From: Streptomyces sp. LUP47B
GTDB lineage: Bacteria > Actinomycetota > Actinomycetes > Streptomycetales > Streptomycetaceae
Reading direction: 5' to 3'
DNA: 64,000 bases
NCBI RefSeq assembly: GCF_001746295.1
Contig: NZ_MJAH01000001.1
Span: forward strand, 1,159,188 to 1,223,187
Shown: positions 7,464-15,163 of the stretch, piece after piece
How the letters are laid out: every line of letters starts with the position of its first letter
How positions within the stretch are numbered: position 1 is the stretch's first letter
Program-made: the position numbers and the translations under genes
The notes under the pieces: model-generated
The model's database searches: none
What the model was told of the DNA's origin: nothing
Seen by the model: the letters and a program-made list of their open reading frames with translations, nothing else

Positions 7464-10400
7464 TTACTTGATGCGGATCTCCGCCAACTGCAGGCGGTAC
7501 TTGCTGGTCTCGTCGGAGGCGGGTCTGCCGAGCCTGGTTGCGCGCAGCCGCAGGTAGCGCCCGTTGGCGGAGGTGAGGGGGTAGGTCTGGGCGGCTCCGT
7601 TGGGGTTCGGCTCACCGGTGACGGTGCGGGCCGTGGTGTACGTGGTGCCGCCGTCGGTGCGGGTCTGGAAGGTGAAGTCGACGGGGAAGCCCGCCGAGCC
7701 GCCGCCGGCCCCGCTGGCGTCGGTGCGCGGGTGAAGGGTGACAGAGCCGATGGCCCGGTCGGCGCCGAGGTCGATCTCGATCCACACGGGGGTGTCATTG
7801 ACGTCGGCGGAGGCGAAGTCGATGCTGGTGAAGCCCTTGGTACCGGTCACGCTGGTGGTGGTGCCGTCCAGTACCCGGGTCTTCCCCCAGTCACCGTTCT
7901 CCAGCGTGTAGTTGGCGGTGACGGTGGTCCCGGCGGTGGGGATGGTGAGCTCGGCCAACTGGAGACGGTACTTGGTGGTCTCATCGGAGGCGGGCGTACC
8001 CAGGCGCGTGGCCTGCAGGCGGACGTAGCGGGCGGTGCCGGTTCTGAAACCGTATGTCTGCACCAACCCGTCGGGGTTCGCCTGTCCGGTGACGGTGCGG
8101 ACGGTGGTGTAGGTGCCGGATCCGTCGGGCCGGGTCTGGATGGTGAAGTCGACGGGGAAGCCCGCCGAGCCGCCACCGCCGGCGGCGGGAGTGTCGGTGC
8201 GGGGGAAGAGGCGTACGGCGTCGAGGTCGGTGTCGGCGCCGAGATCGACCTCCACCCAGACAGGGCTGGCACTGACGTCGGCGGAGGCGAAGTCGTTACT
8301 GGTGTAGCCCTTGGCGCCGGTCACGCTGGTAAGCGTGCCGTCGGTCAGGCGGCTGCGGCCCCAGTTGCTGTTCTCCAGGCTGTTGTTGCCGGTGACCGGC
8401 CGGCCCAGGGCAAGGTTGTCGAGACGGCCCACGCCGGCCGCCGTGAAGGTCCATGTGCCGGGCTGGACAACCCAGTACACGTACGAGGAGTCCTTGCCGT
8501 CGTAGGTCAGTCCGCTGACGCCGCCGGTCGACGAACCGCCGGTGAAGACGGTGGTGTCGTTCGCCTTGATGACCGGCTGGGCTCCGCCGTAGGTGGGCAC
8601 GCCCACTCGCGCAGCCGTTCCGCTCGGGGAAGTGAGGGTCAGCGTCACCTTTGTTCCGTCGCGGGTGATGCCCAGGCGGATGTCACCCTTGACGCTCGAC
8701 GTCACGGTGTTGATCTTTGCGAGGGTGCCGGTCTGCGGGATCACCTCGTATGTCTGCCAGCCCGGCTTGGTCGGGCGGACACCGGCGGTGTAGGCGGAGA
8801 GCGCGTACAACGGGCCGCCGTTCCAGGCGTGGTTGTCGGTGCCGGCCGCCTTGTCCCACACCTCCCACAGCGTGTAGCAGGCGGGGTCGGCGACCTGGGC
8901 GGCGAAGCGGTTGCGTATCCGCTCCTCGGCGACCGTGGCCGCGCCCATCAGATACAGCGCCTCCAGGACGTAGAACTCCATGTACGGGCTGGCGTTGAGA
9001 TGGGTGCGCAGCACCTCGGTGATCGCCCGGTACCGGGAGGCGGGGGCCAGGCCCGCGACGACGGCGAGGCCATGGGCGCGGTCGTCGGTGTCGCGGGTGT
9101 AGCCGGGTGAGCGGTACTCGTTGCGCGCGGAGTTCCACAGGACGCGGTCGAAGTTGGCCCTGATGCTGTCGCGCTGCGCCTTCCATCCGGCGACATCGCC
9201 GCTGTTGCCGCTCAGGTCGGCGAGCTTTGCGGCGGTGTCGAGGGCCAGGTAGTACCAGCAGTTGTCCAGGACGCGGGCGTCGATGTCGGAGCCCCAGTCC
9301 TCCCAGTCCCAGTCCCCCGCGCGGTGGTTGACCAGGCCGTCGGCGTCCAGGCTCCACAGGTTCAGATACTTCTTCACCGCCGGATAGGCGCCCGTGACGG
9401 CGTCCGCGTTGCCGGTGTAGAGGTAATACGTCCAGAACGACCACACCGAGGCGAGCATCTGGACGGGCAGTTCGTTGGTCCAGATGGTCGTGGGGATCGG
9501 GGAGTACAGCACCCCGCCGGACTCCTGCCAGGAGGTCAGCTGGGCGATGGCCTTCTTGCCCAGCGCGTGGGAGCGGGTGTCGAAGGTGTAGAAGCCTTCC
9601 TTCAGCTGGTTGACCACATCGCCCCACCACTGGGCCCGCTCGCGGGTGGGGCAGTCCATGTAGTTGTCCCGCATGTTGACGTACATGGTGCGGGCGGCCT
9701 TGGTCCACAGGGTGTCGAGAAAGGGGTCGCTGCTGCTGAAGGACCCGGCGAAGTCGGTGTCGTAGCCGGACTCGCGGTATTTCAGCTCCAGGATCGTCAC
9801 GCCCGCCGGGATCGTGTACCGCACGGCCGTCCCGCTCATCCAGGCCAGTGGCTCGAACTCCTGGACGCCGCCGGAGCAGACGTAGGTGGCGCGCATGTTG
9901 TACTGCGTTCCGGGCTCGATGCCCACCAGGCCCGCACCGTCGTCGTAGTGGTCGCTCTGGATGCCGATCACCGCCCCGGCCGGGGCGTCCACCTTCAGGT
10001 ATGGGGTCACTTGGAGGTTGGAGGGCAGGGTGCCCGAGATCGCGGTGGAGCCCCGCCCGGTGCTCGGCAGGGACGCGGCGTTGGTGTAGGACCTCGGACC
10101 GGAGTAGCGGAACTGCGGGACCGGCCGCTCGACCAGGGCGTTCCAGGGTGCCGCACCCGTGGCGCCGAAGTCGGTCGGTGCCGTCCAGGCGCTGTCGTCG
10201 AACCCGGAGGACTGCCAGCCGGCCATAGCCGTGGCGTTGCGGGCGTCGTAGTAGACGTTCGACTCCGGCAGGCGGAAGTTGACCTGTGTTCCGCTCGTGT
10301 TGTTCGAGTAGCCGGGGTGGACGACGTGCTTCCAACCGGTGTCGCTGACGAGCCGGGTCACAGTGGAGCCGGTCGTGATGTCGGCCTGGAACAGCAACCC

Positions 10401-10829
10401 GCCCTTGCCGCTGCTGTTGTGCGAGAAGCCCTGCTTGCCGAAGTACCACACCAGCAGCGCGACCGTGTTGCCACCGGCCTGCAGGTACGGGGCGAGGTCG
10501 ATCTCGTCGTAGTAGGTGTCTGTACGGTTGGGGCCACGCTTGAGCCCGCCCTCGAACACCACCAGCGTGCCGTTCACCCACAGCCAGTACTTCGAGTCCG
10601 CGGCGATCTGCGTGACCGCCTTCGACGGAGCCGAACCCGACGTGAACGATCTACGAAACGCCACCCACTGGTTCGTCGCACTGGAAGGCGCCCAGATCCA
10701 CCTCGCCGACCAGGAAACCGCTGCGGACGCCGTCGACACGAGCCCCGGAAGCGCAAGAGAACCAAAAGTGGGCGTGAGAGCCACGGCTATGGCCGAGCGC
10801 AGGGCGGACCGGCGCGATACATGGTTCAT
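7464..10829 (-). CDS. secreted alpha-L-rhamnosidase, GH78 family, with tandem C-terminal carbohydrate-binding domains
   Basis: 1121 aa. The N-terminus has a twin-arginine type signal (SRRSALRS, hydrophobic stretch, then STASAA cleavage site), so the enzyme is exported, probably folded. Next come a beta-sandwich domain (SWSARWIWAP), a Bac_rhamnosid region, and the (alpha/alpha)6 catalytic barrel. The acidic signature DCPTRERAQWWGD lies near residues 430-442 and corresponds to the conserved Asp/Glu set of GH78. Two F5/8 type C (discoidin-like) modules of about 155 aa follow. The ATG at 10829 was chosen because it begins the signal peptide; an upstream in-frame extension carries none. Predicted to release L-rhamnose from plant glycosides or polysaccharides outside the cell. 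A LacI-type palindrome lies upstream. Confidence 0.92.
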   Translation of the reverse strand: MNHVSRRSALRSAIAVALTPTFGSLALPGLVSTASAAVSWSARWIWAPSSATNQWVAFRRSFTSGSAPSKAVTQIAADSKYWLWVNGTLVVFEGGLKRGPNRTDTYYDEIDLAPYLQAGGNTVALLVWYFGKQGFSHNSSGKGGLLFQADITTGSTVTRLVSDTGWKHVVHPGYSNNTSGTQVNFRLPESNVYYDARNATAMAGWQSSGFDDSAWTAPTDFGATGAAPWNALVERPVPQFRYSGPRSYTNAASLPSTGRGSTAISGTLPSNLQVTPYLKVDAPAGAVIGIQSDHYDDGAGLVGIEPGTQYNMRATYVCSGGVQEFEPLAWMSGTAVRYTIPAGVTILELKYRESGYDTDFAGSFSSSDPFLDTLWTKAARTMYVNMRDNYMDCPTRERAQWWGDVVNQLKEGFYTFDTRSHALGKKAIAQLTSWQESGGVLYSPIPTTIWTNELPVQMLASVWSFWTYYLYTGNADAVTGAYPAVKKYLNLWSLDADGLVNHRAGDWDWEDWGSDIDARVLDNCWYYLALDTAAKLADLSGNSGDVAGWKAQRDSIRANFDRVLWNSARNEYRSPGYTRDTDDRAHGLAVVAGLAPASRYRAITEVLRTHLNASPYMEFYVLEALYLMGAATVAEERIRNRFAAQVADPACYTLWEVWDKAAGTDNHAWNGGPLYALSAYTAGVRPTKPGWQTYEVIPQTGTLAKINTVTSSVKGDIRLGITRDGTKVTLTLTSPSGTAARVGVPTYGGAQPVIKANDTTVFTGGSSTGGVSGLTYDGKDSSYVYWVVQPGTWTFTAAGVGRLDNLALGRPVTGNNSLENSNWGRSRLTDGTLTSVTGAKGYTSNDFASADVSASPVWVEVDLGADTDLDAVRLFPRTDTPAAGGGGSAGFPVDFTIQTRPDGSGTYTTVRTVTGQANPDGLVQTYGFRTGTARYVRLQATRLGTPASDETTKYRLQLAELTIPTAGTTVTANYTLENGDWGKTRVLDGTTTSVTGTKGFTSIDFASADVNDTPVWIEIDLGADRAIGSVTLHPRTDASGAGGGSAGFPVDFTFQTRTDGGTTYTTARTVTGEPNPNGAAQTYPLTSANGRYLRLRATRLGRPASDETSKYRLQLAEIRIK
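7467..8420 (-). repeat. tandem repeat of F5/8 type C module inside the rhamnosidase
   Basis: Two adjacent modules share long near-identical stretches, for example GGSAGFPVDFT and KYRLQLAE in both copies, and YTLENGDWG against NSLENSNWG. This points to an internal duplication within the gene. Each copy probably binds a sugar and helps anchor the enzyme to its polysaccharide. Confidence 0.8.
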
Positions 10830-10906
10830 CGTGGGCTCCTGCTTTCGCTGTGCGGAGTGCAGCGTGAAGGGGGCGGCATCCGGCGTTGAACGGCACCCAA
10901 GCGAAA

Positions 10907-10918
10907 TGAATCGATTCA
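10907..10918. promoter_or_regulatory. 12-bp palindrome upstream of rhamnosidase, candidate LacI-family operator
   Basis: TGAATCGATTCA is a perfect palindrome with a central CG, the form typical of LacI-family operators in actinomycetes. It lies about 80 bp upstream of the rhamnosidase start. No LacI gene is adjacent, so the regulator would act in trans. Confidence 0.55.
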
Positions 10919-11004
10919 ATCGGGTGTTCGTAGGCGAGATACTCGACGCTCGCGCCACGGGGTGTCAACACTCCCGCAACATGGTGTTTGCACCTAGGAA
11001 GGGT

Positions 11005-11046
11005 CATGCCGCCGCGGGGAGCGACAGGGCTCCCCGCGGCGGCATG
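11005..11046. terminator. strong hairpin: perfect 18-bp stem, 6-nt loop
   Basis: CATGCCGCCGCGGGGAGC at 11005-11022 pairs exactly with 11029-11046 around the loop GACAGG. No T-run follows, as is usual for Streptomyces terminators. It sits between divergent genes, so no visible gene ends into it. It may belong to a deleted gene or act as an insulator. Confidence 0.7.
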
Positions 11047-11180
11047 CGCTTCAGATCTCCGGCTGTCAGAGTTTTCAGCCAGCTGAACGGCACACGACAC
11101 TACTGGCGGCTCACCGGCGGTGAGTCCGGCGGCCAGTGGTTGGTGAAGGATGCCCCGCACGGCATCCCGGGGAGTGACGT

Positions 11181-11596
11181 GTGCAGGCCGTCTCGGCGGC
11201 TCAAGCGACGGACAGCGGCTGGACCTGGGCTCAGACAGCCGGGCTGATCGTCCCGTGCATCGCGCTCCTCGGCGCCTTCCTGACCTACGCCCTCAGCCAA
11301 CGCGCCGTGCGAAGGGAACACCGGGCCAGTTCGCCGAAGCCCTGACGGCGGTCGAGGAGTACCTCGAGATGCCCTACCGCATACGGCGCCGGCCGGAGCC
11401 CTCGTCCGCCGTACGGCAACAACTCACCGACGAGGTCAGCAGCCTGCTGGCACGAATGGCCTTCCACCAGGCATGGCTCCAGATCGAGGCCGCGACCGTC
11501 GCGGGCCCCTACGCAAGCCTCGTGTCTACAGCGCGAGCGGAAGCCGGCGCACAGATGAGCCTCGCCTGGCAGCAGCCACCGATCACACGGGCGTGA
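11181..11596 (+). pseudogene. small membrane-anchored hypothetical protein, broken by one-base deletion
   Basis: From GTG 11181 the frame encodes a short N-terminus and one membrane helix (AGLIVPCIALLGAFLTYALS), then RREHRA, and stops at 11345. The next frame continues a sensible protein (QFAEALTAVEEYLEMPYRIR through QMSLAWQQPPITRA) to 11596. Restoring one C after 11327, in the run that reads GGGCCAG, would rejoin the frames. The intact form would be about 138 aa: a single transmembrane helix with a cytoplasmic helical tail, a type I recall as a Streptomyces hypothetical. Sequencing error cannot be excluded. Its 3' end abuts the transposon-end-like repeats. Confidence 0.65.
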
Positions 11597-11601
11597 TCTT
11601 G

Positions 11602-11776
11602 GTGCCAACTATCCATCTTTTGTGCCAACTAAAAAATCCTCGTCACAGCGAGTGTGACCAGGATCGATAGTTGACACAAGGCAACGTTCGTGACCTGCAC
11701 TGATGCCAAGTAGCTTCAGCGGCTGCAGGCACGGAATCAGAGAGGTAGTTGGCACTTTGGTACAGCGCAGGTCACG
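11602..11776. repeat. cluster of TnsB-binding-site-like repeats, candidate end of the Tn7-like element
   Basis: The core GTGCCAACTA occurs on the plus strand at 11602 (followed by TCCATC) and 11622 (followed by AAAAAATC). On the minus strand it occurs at 11661-11677 (GTGTCAACTATCGATCC) and 11741-11755 (GTGCCAACTACCTCT). A weaker copy is ATGCCAAGTA from 11703. The 11622 and 11661-11677 sites are arms of a larger imperfect palindrome around GCGAG. CGTGACCTGCAC (11689-11700) pairs with 11765-11776. Repeated ~20-bp sites are what TnsB binds at Tn7-family ends. The opposite orientations could mean a compact pair of ends around about 170 bp, or a compound end. No copy of the core was found to the right, so the other terminus is unknown. 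Confidence 0.6.
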
Positions 11777-12124
11777 GGGATGCCGATAGGGAAAAGACGC
11801 TCATGCTGACGTCGCACCGGAGAGGTGACTGAAGAGTACGGAGAGAGCGTCAAAATCCAAGGGCGTTGACGTCAGGATTCCGCCCGGCCACCGAATGTTC
11901 GCTGGCACATCAGGAATGAAATCGGATCCCAGTAGGAACTTAATCACCCGTAAGAGTGACTCACTAAAGGATCAGCCAGCCGCCAGCTACCTAATCACCG
12001 TACCGTCGGACTTCCACGGTGGACGAGCGAATCGGTCGGGTGCGTCGAGATGAGTAATCCAAGAGCATGAGGGCTGCAAACCACTCATTGTTCTTCGATT
12101 TCAAGGTACACGGAAATTCACGAC
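11777..12124. other. leader region before tniQ1, nothing recognised
   Basis: About 350 bp, visibly more AT-rich than the window average, with no protein-like frame. It presumably holds the tniQ1 promoter; no clear -35/-10 pair or RBS stands out. Confidence 0.35.
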
Positions 12125-14083
12125 ATGGTGACACCGCCCACACGATATGAACTCCCGCGGGGGCTCGTCCCGCTGCCGGGTGAGTCCCTTCCCGGGCTCC
12201 TGCTTCGCCTGTCCTATCGCTTGAGACGCACTCCTTATAGAATCGCGGCTCTTTGCGGCCTGCAGAAAGGCTATCGCATCCCAGCCACCCATCTTCTCAA
12301 GCTGCCTCACGAATTAACCATACGGGTCAGTGGCTGCCTCCGGCTGACTGCTCAAGAAACCGAATCCTTAACCCTTAGCAGTCTGACTGACGCCTATCTG
12401 CCGTTGGCGTCCATGCCGCCAGAAACACGACTTTCAGGTCCGACGTTGGGCGCAAACTGGGCATTCAATCTCTCCACGCGCTTCTGCCCCCAATGCCTGG
12501 ATGGAGATGGTAGCCCCATCCAGAATGCCTTCGGCGGCCCGTGGATTTTGCGCTGGCACCTACCGACGAATGTCGTTTGCCCAGTACACCATCGTCTATT
12601 GGCGAGCAAATGTCCCACATGCAGACAACCGATCAATGGCGTCGTAGATGCGCGTATTGGCCTAATCTGCTCACCAGGAGTCCCAGAGCTGAATCCTCAG
12701 CAGTGTCGTAATCTCCTCCCCCCAAACGTGCCCATGTTCCCGGGCGGCAAGGCGCATATTAAACCGTGCGGCGCGCTATTATCCCAGCTGCCTATTACCA
12801 CAGATGGCGCCATATCATCGGAAGACATCAACTTGCTCATCGCATTACAGCAACAGATGGATCGGAAGCTGGGGGGAAGTGTATTTGAGAAGCAGGACGG
12901 AGAGTACCTTCAGGACCTAATCTTATCCACGCTCTTGATCAAGTTTAGCTGGCCCCTCGGTTCGTCGCTGCTATCGTCAACTGCCTTGAAGGACAGCCTC
13001 GACGCTTACGCTGCACCTATCTCAGCCCAGGCCGCGGCACAACGCAGCACCTCCAATTTTACAGGCCGTCTCGTTGGACCACGGAATCTCCCTCAGGAAG
13101 CGGCGCCATGCGGGGCGTTACTCATGGCCGCGGAGGCACTTCTCGGCGACCGCGATGCAGCATCGCTACAGGAACGGGTTCAGCCGATCGCCCGCATGGC
13201 ACACGAACGTGCTCCTCAATACCTGCTCAACATAATGAATTCAATGGGCATTTCTCCCGCGATGGCACGTGCCGTATCACGGCGTGTCCATGGTTTTCCA
13301 GCGGGTCCATTACCGCGAGCCCTAACCCCCCAAGGCAGCTTCCAGTTACAGAACGTGCCACCTTTTCTTCCCAAGCCGTGGTTCGATGCACACTTCTCCG
13401 ACTTCATGGATAAAATGCACAGAACCACTCCGCGGACCACTCGCCAGCTGCGGCGCGGCGCCGCACTGCGGCTCGCCGAAATAGCCTCCGGCCAACCTTG
13501 GTACCGGTGTACGGAGGCCTTGGGAATTCCCAACAAGGCGGCAAGGGGCACGGTTAATTATCTTGGAGAGCAGTTAGGGCCCCCAAACCTATGGCCAGCA
13601 TTCGAGGCAAAGGTGTTAGCAATCTCCCATCAGCTCGGACGAGATAAGAATCCGATCAACTATTCAATTCGGCGCCATGCGCTGACTAATTGGCGTATGC
13701 CGCTCGATGACTGGATGACCCTGTGCGATCTTCCCTTTCTAAGCCGTTTGCGGAATAAGGAATATCCCACCCCCGGATCAGTATTCGTGTGGAGCGAGGC
13801 AACCTCGTCCGAGCATCTACACAGCCCTCTGATCCAGGCGCTAAAACGCATCGGAGAGCCATCAGCCCCGCTGACATCAGAGGCAGGACGATTCTACGAA
13901 GATCATCGCCCGACAGGCAGTTGGCCAAGGTTGCGCCAACGGCTTGAGAGCTACGCAGCCACCATCGCACGAGCCTGTGACCTCGGGAACAGCCTTCACG
14001 TTGATCTGGGCGATCTACTGAGTCCAGATCAAGAAACAAGCAGGAACAATAGGGACGCTGAGGTCGGCCTCACGCCGATGTAG
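12125..14083 (+). CDS. tniQ: TniQ family transposition/targeting protein (copy 1)
   Basis: 652 aa. The N-terminus carries the TniQ signature (PLPGESLPGLLLRLSYRL, IAALCGL). A zinc-binding set follows: C121-x2-C124, C152-x2-H155 and C163-x2-C166 (FCPQCLDG, VCPVHHRLL, KCPTC). TniQ/TnsD proteins choose the target and recruit TnsC in Tn7-like elements. The gene lies upstream of tnsA with a 201-bp gap. Its composition is unlike its neighbours: lower GC, many A/T-ending codons, and I count ten in-frame TTA leucine codons, which makes translation dependent on bldA tRNA if the host is Streptomyces. It is homologous to the second TniQ at 19.4 kb. The C-terminal third probably recognises DNA. Confidence 0.92.
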   Translation: MVTPPTRYELPRGLVPLPGESLPGLLLRLSYRLRRTPYRIAALCGLQKGYRIPATHLLKLPHELTIRVSGCLRLTAQETESLTLSSLTDAYLPLASMPPETRLSGPTLGANWAFNLSTRFCPQCLDGDGSPIQNAFGGPWILRWHLPTNVVCPVHHRLLASKCPTCRQPINGVVDARIGLICSPGVPELNPQQCRNLLPPNVPMFPGGKAHIKPCGALLSQLPITTDGAISSEDINLLIALQQQMDRKLGGSVFEKQDGEYLQDLILSTLLIKFSWPLGSSLLSSTALKDSLDAYAAPISAQAAAQRSTSNFTGRLVGPRNLPQEAAPCGALLMAAEALLGDRDAASLQERVQPIARMAHERAPQYLLNIMNSMGISPAMARAVSRRVHGFPAGPLPRALTPQGSFQLQNVPPFLPKPWFDAHFSDFMDKMHRTTPRTTRQLRRGAALRLAEIASGQPWYRCTEALGIPNKAARGTVNYLGEQLGPPNLWPAFEAKVLAISHQLGRDKNPINYSIRRHALTNWRMPLDDWMTLCDLPFLSRLRNKEYPTPGSVFVWSEATSSEHLHSPLIQALKRIGEPSAPLTSEAGRFYEDHRPTGSWPRLRQRLESYAATIARACDLGNSLHVDLGDLLSPDQETSRNNRDAEVGLTPM

Positions 14084-14284
14084 CTCTCTGGCACCTTTCA
14101 CACGCTGCCGGCATCCCTGACTCCATAGCCGAACAACTTGCTACTGTACCGAGAGAACAAGCGCACATTCACTCGTTTGCGTGACCCAGGGAAGAGTGAC
14201 CGGCAATGGCTAGGCCAAGCGCCGTACCGTGATTGCACTCTTGACATGCGGATCAGGAGGCAGAAGCGGTCAGGGGATCCATGA

Positions 14285-15163
14285 ATGAACTCAATTGATT
14301 TCGAAGGGAGTTGGTCTTCCAAATCGGCAACGTCCCCGGGTTTCGCGTGGTCGGATGCGTGCGGCCTCGAAGATCTTGCCATTCTGTACACCGGGTTCAC
14401 CGACTATGAGCAGGCATTGCATCTCGACGAGAAGTGGCCCGTGCGTTGGACCACGATGTGGAAGTTCGGCCGTTCTCGAGCAGCCATTCCGGTGCGTGAC
14501 CTGGACCAAGTGAGTCTCGGGCGGAGTGTTCCTGTGCGCCGCTTCACGTGGCGTACAGATCAATTTCACCGGCCGGGGCTGGAGTACCTGATGGCGACGG
14601 ACCGGCACCACGGTTTTGAGAGCCATGAGGAAGAGTGCCTGCTGTTGGTCTCCGACTTCGCCGCCGGTCTCATGGAGGCCCTGTCTCAGCCGTTCCGGCT
14701 GCGGTTCTTCGCCGAAGGGAAGGCGATCCAACACACACCAGACTTTCTGCTGGTGACGGAGTCCGGACTCTTCCTGATCGACGTACGTCCTGCCGAGCGG
14801 ATCAAGCCGGAGGACGCGTTGAAGTTCGCTGCGGCGTCGGCGACTGCGCTGTCGGCGGGCTGGCGTTACGGCGTCGTGGTGGGCTGGCACCAGCATGTGT
14901 GGACGAACATCGACGCGCTCTCAGCGGAGCGGCGCCCACTGCCCGATGTGCTGGGGATGCAGGGCCAGTTACGGGAGGCAGCAGCGCAAAAACCCTTGCC
15001 TTACGGCGAGTTGGTGGAGCACTGCCGCATCCCTTCGATCGGCCGGGCGCATGCGATCCATCTGCTGTGGCACCACCACCTCGGCGTGGATCTCTCCGTA
15101 CCGTTGGGAGACGCGAGCCTGGTCCGGCTGGCTCCGCAGCAGCACCAGGAGCTTGGACGGTGA
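14285..15163 (+). CDS. tnsA: TnsA-like transposase endonuclease subunit
   Basis: 292 aa. The central nuclease core shows E112 in FESHEEECLLL, D153 in HTPDFLL, and D166-V-R168 in FLIDVRP. This is the restriction-endonuclease-like E/D/(E/D)xK pattern of TnsA, with Arg where Tn7 TnsA has Lys, as I recall for actinobacterial TnsA-like proteins. TnsA cuts the 5' ends of the element so that, with TnsB, transposition is cut-and-paste. The stop overlaps the tnsB start as GTGA. The ATG at 14285 follows GGGGA at about 10 nt; a second ATG at 14281 runs straight into a stop. The N-terminal ~80 residues are not recognised. Confidence 0.85.
   Translation: MNSIDFEGSWSSKSATSPGFAWSDACGLEDLAILYTGFTDYEQALHLDEKWPVRWTTMWKFGRSRAAIPVRDLDQVSLGRSVPVRRFTWRTDQFHRPGLEYLMATDRHHGFESHEEECLLLVSDFAAGLMEALSQPFRLRFFAEGKAIQHTPDFLLVTESGLFLIDVRPAERIKPEDALKFAAASATALSAGWRYGVVVGWHQHVWTNIDALSAERRPLPDVLGMQGQLREAAAQKPLPYGELVEHCRIPSIGRAHAIHLLWHHHLGVDLSVPLGDASLVRLAPQQHQELGR

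Noticed and set aside
7002..10889. Very long open frames on the plus strand opposite the rhamnosidase (7002-9110, 9324-10889)
   Set aside because: They mirror the high-GC third positions of the real gene, have low-complexity Gly/Val/Arg-rich translations and match no family.
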